36,661 nucleotides of DNA. Source: a virus. This document shows, piece by piece, positions 33,600-36,661 of this stretch. The position numbers and the translations under genes are program-made. The stretch lies in IMG/VR virus record IMGVR_UViG_3300037847_008249, positions 1-36,661 of that record; one strand, written 5' to 3'. The stretch's first letter is position 1. Each line of letters begins with the position of its first letter. A model generated the notes under the pieces. The model was not told where the DNA came from. It did no database searches and was given only the letters and a program-made list of their open reading frames with translations.

Positions 33600-33940
33600 A
33601 ATACTTGAATACTAATTAATATAAAACATAAAATTAAACTTACTAATGTTTTTGGAGTAATACCTTGTTTAAAGAAATAAGCCACACCTAAAGCATAAGT
33701 AGTAATACCAATTGAAAATCCTACAAATCTAGCTGGCCATAAAAGACCATCAAATGCACCTACTGTATATTTAGTTCCCCAAATATAAAAATAGGATATG
33801 ATTAATCCAAAACATGCTACAATAAATTCATTTTTTCTAAACCAATCAGTTTTAAAAAATTGACCATTTAATTGTATAAAAACAAAAGCATGTCCTACAA
33901 TAAACCAAAATATACCAACTAATAATTTATCAATATTCAT
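33581..33940 (-). CDS. Membrane protein with about four helices
   Basis: This 119-aa protein has hydrophobic stretches at LLVGIFWFIVGHAFVFIQL, EFIVACFGLIISYFYIWG, FVGFSIGITTYALGVAYFF and TLVSLILCFILISIQVLW. Short charged loops separate them. No transporter or enzyme signature is visible. It is 1 nt downstream of a 46-aa gene and overlaps the next one, so it belongs to the small-gene run of envelope proteins. Confidence 0.7.
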   Translation of the reverse strand: MNIDKLLVGIFWFIVGHAFVFIQLNGQFFKTDWFRKNEFIVACFGLIISYFYIWGTKYTVGAFDGLLWPARFVGFSIGITTYALGVAYFFKQGITPKTLVSLILCFILISIQVLWTETK

Positions 33941-33941
33941 A

Positions 33942-34082
33942 TTACCACCATCTCCAAGTTAAACAACAAATGACTAAATATAAATTAAGTTCATTCCAAT
34001 CTTCATCAGCGACATCATCTTTAGAAAAATAAGTAAATCCTAATAATGCACCATCGCCTAGTAATGTAATTCTAAAATCCAT
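33942..34082 (-). CDS. Small protein ending in a Trp-rich strand (46 aa)
   Basis: An ATG at 34082 opens MDFRITLLGDGALLGFTYFS, followed by DEDWNELNLYLVICCLTWRW and a final W. It looks like a small beta protein: strand, turn, acidic D-E-D-W-N-E-L, then a hydrophobic strand. I recognise no named family. It sits between the GIY-YIG gene and the four-helix gene with gaps of 4 and 1 nt, which supports it as real. Confidence 0.6.
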   Translation of the reverse strand: MDFRITLLGDGALLGFTYFSKDDVADEDWNELNLYLVICCLTWRWW

Positions 34083-34086
34083 AATT

Positions 34087-34473
34087 TTAACTATTATATC
34101 TTTTCCATGTTTTTAAAGGATCTGGATCATGATTTAAGTAACATTGACCTACATCAATACCTTTTCTTATCCATTCTCCCTCAAGAGTTAATAATTCTTC
34201 TAAAGTCATTTCTTTAGGTTCAACAATAACTCTCATCTCTAATTTTTCACCTAAAGGACGTCTTAGATTACTTCTAAATACTGTCCAAGAATATTTGTAT
34301 TTATAATTAAATGTTTCACCTTTACGATGAAAGTCATCTGCTGATTCAAATAAAGTATCTTTCTTTCTTGAGGGAGTTAATTTAGCACTACCTCTATATA
34401 CAACTTCATCATTATCAGTTCTAAAGTATTCATAAATACCTCCAAATATTTTTTCTTTTAATTTTGATTTCAT
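34087..34473 (-). CDS. GIY-YIG-like protein
   Basis: This 128-aa protein has FGGIYEYFRTDNDEVVYRGS at about 10-29, the two GIY-YIG strands in a diverged form (GIY, then VYRGSA instead of YIG). A central basic helix with R-S-N-L-R-R and LEELLTLEGEWIRKGI follow, with the Glu in LEGEW a candidate catalytic residue. It is the third GIY-YIG-fold protein in the window. Nuclease activity is uncertain because the second Tyr motif is altered. Confidence 0.65.
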   Translation of the reverse strand: MKSKLKEKIFGGIYEYFRTDNDEVVYRGSAKLTPSRKKDTLFESADDFHRKGETFNYKYKYSWTVFRSNLRRPLGEKLEMRVIVEPKEMTLEELLTLEGEWIRKGIDVGQCYLNHDPDPLKTWKRYNS

Positions 34474-34477
34474 ATAT

Positions 34478-35014
34478 TTAATTTTTATTTAATAAAATAG
34501 GATCATATATCCTTCCATCTTTAATTTGTTTTTCTAAAGGGAATTCAACTAAATTTACAGCTAATTCATCTGGTATTGTTGTTACAGGTATAAATGTTTT
34601 ATTAAATTTCTCCTCAACAACTTTATCATTTATTTTTTTAATAAGAACACCAGATAATTCTGTACAAATATGATAACGTTTAAAATCCATACTTCTAGGA
34701 TATTTAAAAAAATCTACATTATCATAATGCTTAATATCAATTAAAATATTATGTTTATTTAACCCTAAATCTGTTCCAATTTTAAGTAATTCATATAATC
34801 TTATATAATCATAAACAGGACCAGTAAGACAAATATCTATATCATCTGTATTAAGAGGATCTATAGCATATTTTCCTCCCAAATAAACAGAGTAATCTTC
34901 TAAATCTAGTTGTTTAAAATCATTCCACCATTCATTTATTTTTTCTTGTGATACAGGAGATGTCCAGGGTATATTTGTTTCTACAGGACCTACTTTATAA
35001 TAAAAACTATGCAT
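34478..35014 (-). CDS. Nucleotidyltransferase-fold protein
   Basis: This 178-aa protein has YLGGKYAIDPLNTDDIDICL at about 44-63 and LIDIKHYDNV at about 91-100. The Gly-Gly followed by D-x-D (58/60) and a third Asp in I-D-I fit the pol-beta-like nucleotidyltransferase active site. The substrate could be a protein, RNA or small molecule and cannot be read from sequence. Its ATG overlaps the stop of the 84-aa gene by one nt. Confidence 0.7.
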   Translation of the reverse strand: MHSFYYKVGPVETNIPWTSPVSQEKINEWWNDFKQLDLEDYSVYLGGKYAIDPLNTDDIDICLTGPVYDYIRLYELLKIGTDLGLNKHNILIDIKHYDNVDFFKYPRSMDFKRYHICTELSGVLIKKINDKVVEEKFNKTFIPVTTIPDELAVNLVEFPLEKQIKDGRIYDPILLNKN

Positions 35015-35268
35015 TACTTAACTTTTTTTCTACTATTAGCTTTTTTATAGGGATTATTAGGAAACCTTCCATAATTACCCATGCCATCATAATCATATAA
35101 ATCTCCTTGTCCATGTCTTGCATAGTAATTTCTTAATTCAGGATCATTTAATCTTTCTTGTTCCTGACTTTTATGTCCCCACATAATGGCTTTTAATAAC
35201 ATAAACATATAGGCTACAAAAATTGCAAAACCAATAGCAAACATTATTATCATATTTACTGTTATCAT
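35014..35268 (-). CDS. Single-pass membrane protein with basic tail
   Basis: This 84-aa protein has one N-terminal membrane helix (ITVNMIIMFAIGFAIFVAYM). A polar Tyr/Gly/Asn-rich tail with DPELRNYYARHGQGDLYDYD ends in KKANSRKKVK. It is probably anchored in the inner membrane with a cytoplasmic basic tail. It overlaps the upstream gene as ATGA. No function is recognised. Confidence 0.65.
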   Translation of the reverse strand: MITVNMIIMFAIGFAIFVAYMFMLLKAIMWGHKSQEQERLNDPELRNYYARHGQGDLYDYDGMGNYGRFPNNPYKKANSRKKVK

Positions 35269-35489
35269 CTTCTTTTATTTTTAAATTTTTGAGCACCTAA
35301 AGCTCTATAATAATCATTTCTTCTTTGTCTAATACAGATAGCAAAACATAAAATAGAAGGAACCCAAATTCCAACAAATATGCCCTCTAATTGATAACCA
35401 CTAAACCATAACCCAACTGAGTATAAAAATGATAAAAATGATAATACAACAGGATAATATAACTGTAAATATAATTTAATTTTTTTCAT
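35265..35489 (-). CDS. Small two-helix membrane protein
   Basis: This 74-aa protein has two hydrophobic helices (LQLYYPVVLSFLSFLYSVGL, LEGIFVGIWVPSILCFAI) and a basic end (KFKNKRR). The start overlaps the end of a 42-aa gene by 14 nt and its stop overlaps the next start as ATGA. The function is unknown. Confidence 0.65.
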   Translation of the reverse strand: MKKIKLYLQLYYPVVLSFLSFLYSVGLWFSGYQLEGIFVGIWVPSILCFAICIRQRRNDYYRALGAQKFKNKRR

Positions 35490-35604
35490 AATTCATATAA
35501 CTTATTACTGAAGGAAGGCCTGAATAACTACATACTAATTTCTTATCAATAGTGACTTCCTCTATTTCTTCTTCTAAAATATAATGTGCTCCAGACATAC
35601 ACAT
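35476..35604 (-). CDS. Small acidic protein (42 aa)
   Basis: An ATG at 35604, or the second Met at 35598, opens MCMSGAHYILEEEIEEVTID; the frame continues with KKLVCSYSGLPSVISYMNYE and stops at 35476. It fills the gap between two neighbours with a 14-nt overlap downstream, the junction style of this block. No domain is recognised. Confidence 0.55.
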   Translation of the reverse strand: MCMSGAHYILEEEIEEVTIDKKLVCSYSGLPSVISYMNYEKN

Positions 35605-35606
35605 AA

Positions 35607-35978
35607 TTAAGATTTTTTATAACCCTCAGGTTCTAATTGTTCATTACTAACTTTTTTAAACAAAAACGCTTGCATTGGTTTATCAGGATTAGTAACTACA
35701 AATTGTAACCCTTTTAAGTGAAATACTAATTTATAATTTTTGTCATTTTTGCTTACAAAAATGTATTTACCTTTAACTTCAAATTCACCATATGAAGAAC
35801 CATTATCCCATATGCGATAAAAAGTATCAGGTCTATCATCATTAAAATTCATAAATAAACGTTGAGTACCATCAAAATTTATCCATTCACCATAAATGTC
35901 ATCCCCTCCAGGATTTCCTAGCTGTTGAGAGTAACTGAAAGATGTTACTAACAATAGTAATACTAATAATTTTTTCAT
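35607..35978 (-). CDS. Secreted/periplasmic small beta protein
   Basis: This 123-aa protein has a Sec signal peptide (MKKLLVLLLLVTSFSYSQQ) with the S-F-S-Y-S-Q cleavage region typical of flavobacterial proteins and no lipobox Cys. The mature part (IYGEWINFDGTQRLFMNFND, GEFEVKGKYIFVSKNDKNYK) looks like a small antiparallel beta-barrel reminiscent of lipocalin-like secreted proteins. Periplasmic action on the host envelope is inferred. It overlaps the 76-aa gene as ATGA. Confidence 0.75.
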   Translation of the reverse strand: MKKLLVLLLLVTSFSYSQQLGNPGGDDIYGEWINFDGTQRLFMNFNDDRPDTFYRIWDNGSSYGEFEVKGKYIFVSKNDKNYKLVFHLKGLQFVVTNPDKPMQAFLFKKVSNEQLEPEGYKKS

Positions 35979-36205
35979 AACATTAAATTTTTATTTTCTA
36001 AAAACATCCAAAAACGTTCTAACCAAAGATTTATTCTAACATCTTCAATTAAATCATCTCCAGACATACCATTTAATTTTTTACCTGCAACATAGGCTAT
36101 TCCCATATCACAATAATCTCTAGCCTTATCAGGCTCGTTCAATTTAATAAATTCTTTTGCCTTATCCAAGCAATAATGTAAATTTTGTTTTTCTATGTTT
36201 GCCAT
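35975..36205 (-). CDS. Small helical protein, TPR-like
   Basis: This 76-aa protein has NLHYCLDKAKEFIKLNEPDK followed by ARDYCDMGIAYVAGKKLNG, which looks like one tetratricopeptide-type helix pair. A C-terminal RINLWLERFWMFLENKNLML helix follows. With a single repeat the TPR call is weak. It overlaps both neighbours (ATGA downstream, 13 nt upstream). Confidence 0.6.
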   Translation of the reverse strand: MANIEKQNLHYCLDKAKEFIKLNEPDKARDYCDMGIAYVAGKKLNGMSGDDLIEDVRINLWLERFWMFLENKNLML

Positions 36206-36339
36206 AACTTAACTCTATTAGGAGGTACTTGCATTAATTTACCTTTAATTTTGATTAAACAACTACCTCTTTCTGTTAAACCAAAACATTTTTTTCTCAT
36301 ATAATCATCTACAACAATCCAATCTCCTTCTTTAATCAT
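36193..36339 (-). CDS. Small SH3/KOW-like basic protein (48 aa)
   Basis: An ATG at 36339 opens MIKEGDWIVVDDYMRKKCFG, followed by TERGSCLIKIKGKLMQVPPN, RVKLW and a stop at 36193. Short strands with K-E-G-D-W-I-V-V look like a small barrel. It overlaps both neighbours (13 nt downstream, 8 nt upstream). No family is recognised. Confidence 0.6.
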   Translation of the reverse strand: MIKEGDWIVVDDYMRKKCFGLTERGSCLIKIKGKLMQVPPNRVKLWQT

Positions 36340-36472
36340 ATATTTCTTTTAATCTTTTTAAAATAACTAAATTATTACAACTATCACAACACCTACCAGT
36401 TTTAGATATAGGATCTGGGTTATGACCAAAATCTTTAATTTTAATATTGCAAATAACACATTTAATCTTCAT
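36332..36472 (-). CDS. Small zinc-ribbon protein (46 aa)
   Basis: An ATG at 36472 opens MKIKCVICNIKIKDFGHNPD, followed by PISKTGRCCDSCNNLVILKR and a stop at 36332. C-x-x-C and C-C-x-x-C can coordinate zinc. I recognise the N-x-x-P-I-x-x-x-G-R-C-C-x-x-C-N pattern from small proteins of T4-like marine phages, with no known role. It overlaps both neighbours by 8-11 nt. Confidence 0.65.
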   Translation of the reverse strand: MKIKCVICNIKIKDFGHNPDPISKTGRCCDSCNNLVILKRLKEIYD

Positions 36473-36614
36473 CGTAAACTCCTATTTTTATTTCATCAAT
36501 TAAATTTACTAATTGTAATTTAGCAGCTCGTAATTGATCATTTTCCAAACAATCTAATATATCATTTAACTTAAAATAAATTAGTTCTTTATCTAATGAT
36601 CTTTTTTTAGCCAT
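36462..36614 (-). CDS. Small helical protein (50 aa)
   Basis: An ATG at 36614 opens MAKKRSLDKELIYFKLNDIL, followed by DCLENDQLRAAKLQLVNLID and a stop at 36462. It looks like two amphipathic helices and overlaps the zinc-ribbon gene by 11 nt. No domain is recognised. Confidence 0.6.
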   Translation of the reverse strand: MAKKRSLDKELIYFKLNDILDCLENDQLRAAKLQLVNLIDEIKIGVYDED

Positions 36615-36660
36615 GTATCTGAATTAATTTATTAATATCCTCTCTTGATTGCCATCCTAA
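36607..36660 (-). CDS. C-terminal end of a gene entering from the right edge (partial)
   Basis: The frame is open from the window edge to a TAA at 36607, reading LGWQSREDINKLIQIHG. It overlaps the next ATG by 8 nt, like other junctions in this block. It is too short to identify. Confidence 0.45.
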   Translation of the reverse strand, partial: LGWQSREDINKLIQIHG

Positions 36661-36661
36661 A

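Noticed and set aside
1-36661. Prophage or mobile element
   Set aside because: No integrase, transposase, repressor, attachment site or terminal inverted repeats were seen; gene content is that of a lytic T4-like phage.

Overview
This window looks like part of a large, strictly lytic, contractile-tailed (T4-like, myovirus-type) phage genome that infects a member of the Bacteroidota, probably a flavobacterium. The phage assignment rests on a T4-like baseplate set (gp5-like spike/hub, gp25-like wedge, gp6/baseplate-J-like wedge), a gp55-like late sigma factor, a DnaG-type primase and a PD-(D/E)XK nuclease. The host assignment rests on an AT-rich genome, a lipoprotein whose cleavage site is followed by a Bacteroidota surface-export-like signal (C-S-K-E-E), a Bacteroidota-style secretory signal peptide, and promoters fitting TTG-N20-TAnnTTT rather than the E. 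coli consensus. No integrase, transposon, CRISPR array, rRNA or tRNA was seen.

Layout. (1) 1-1896, leftward: three tandem LamG-type adhesins, the leftmost cut by the window edge. (2) 1917-4111: PD-(D/E)XK nuclease, zinc-finger/Toprim primase and a GIY-YIG protein. (3) 4167-24213: the tail/baseplate block. Read in the direction of transcription it runs 118-aa protein, gp5-like, 681-aa membrane/carboxypeptidase-regulatory-like protein, small helical protein, gp25, gp6, DNRLRE-like protein, Gly-rich coiled-coil protein, a 3046-aa giant protein, a 222-aa virion protein and two paralogous virion proteins. (4) 24250-30086: gp55-like sigma factor, HD hydrolase, thermonuclease, T5orf172 protein, surface lipoprotein, DUF932 protein and a small virion-like protein. 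(5) 30113-31193, rightward: three small membrane proteins. (6) 31194-31793: a gene-free spacer with phased short repeats. (7) 31794-36660, leftward: a tightly overlapping run of about 20 very small genes, many of them membrane, zinc-ribbon or secreted proteins, resembling an early host-takeover region. Nine of these were too short for a usual ORF length cutoff and were recovered by reading the strand directly.

Expression logic. A 14-nt element (coding strand ATATTTATAATAAA) lies 7-9 nt upstream of the start codon at the heads of the structural units (LamG array, 222-aa virion protein, baseplate operon, gp5 operon, thermonuclease). It is absent from the small-gene cluster. Together with the gp55-like gene this suggests a phage-specific late promoter. 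A different, duplicated 49-bp promoter-like element drives the DUF932 gene and its upstream neighbour. Within units, genes are joined by TAATG or ATGA junctions, implying translational coupling.
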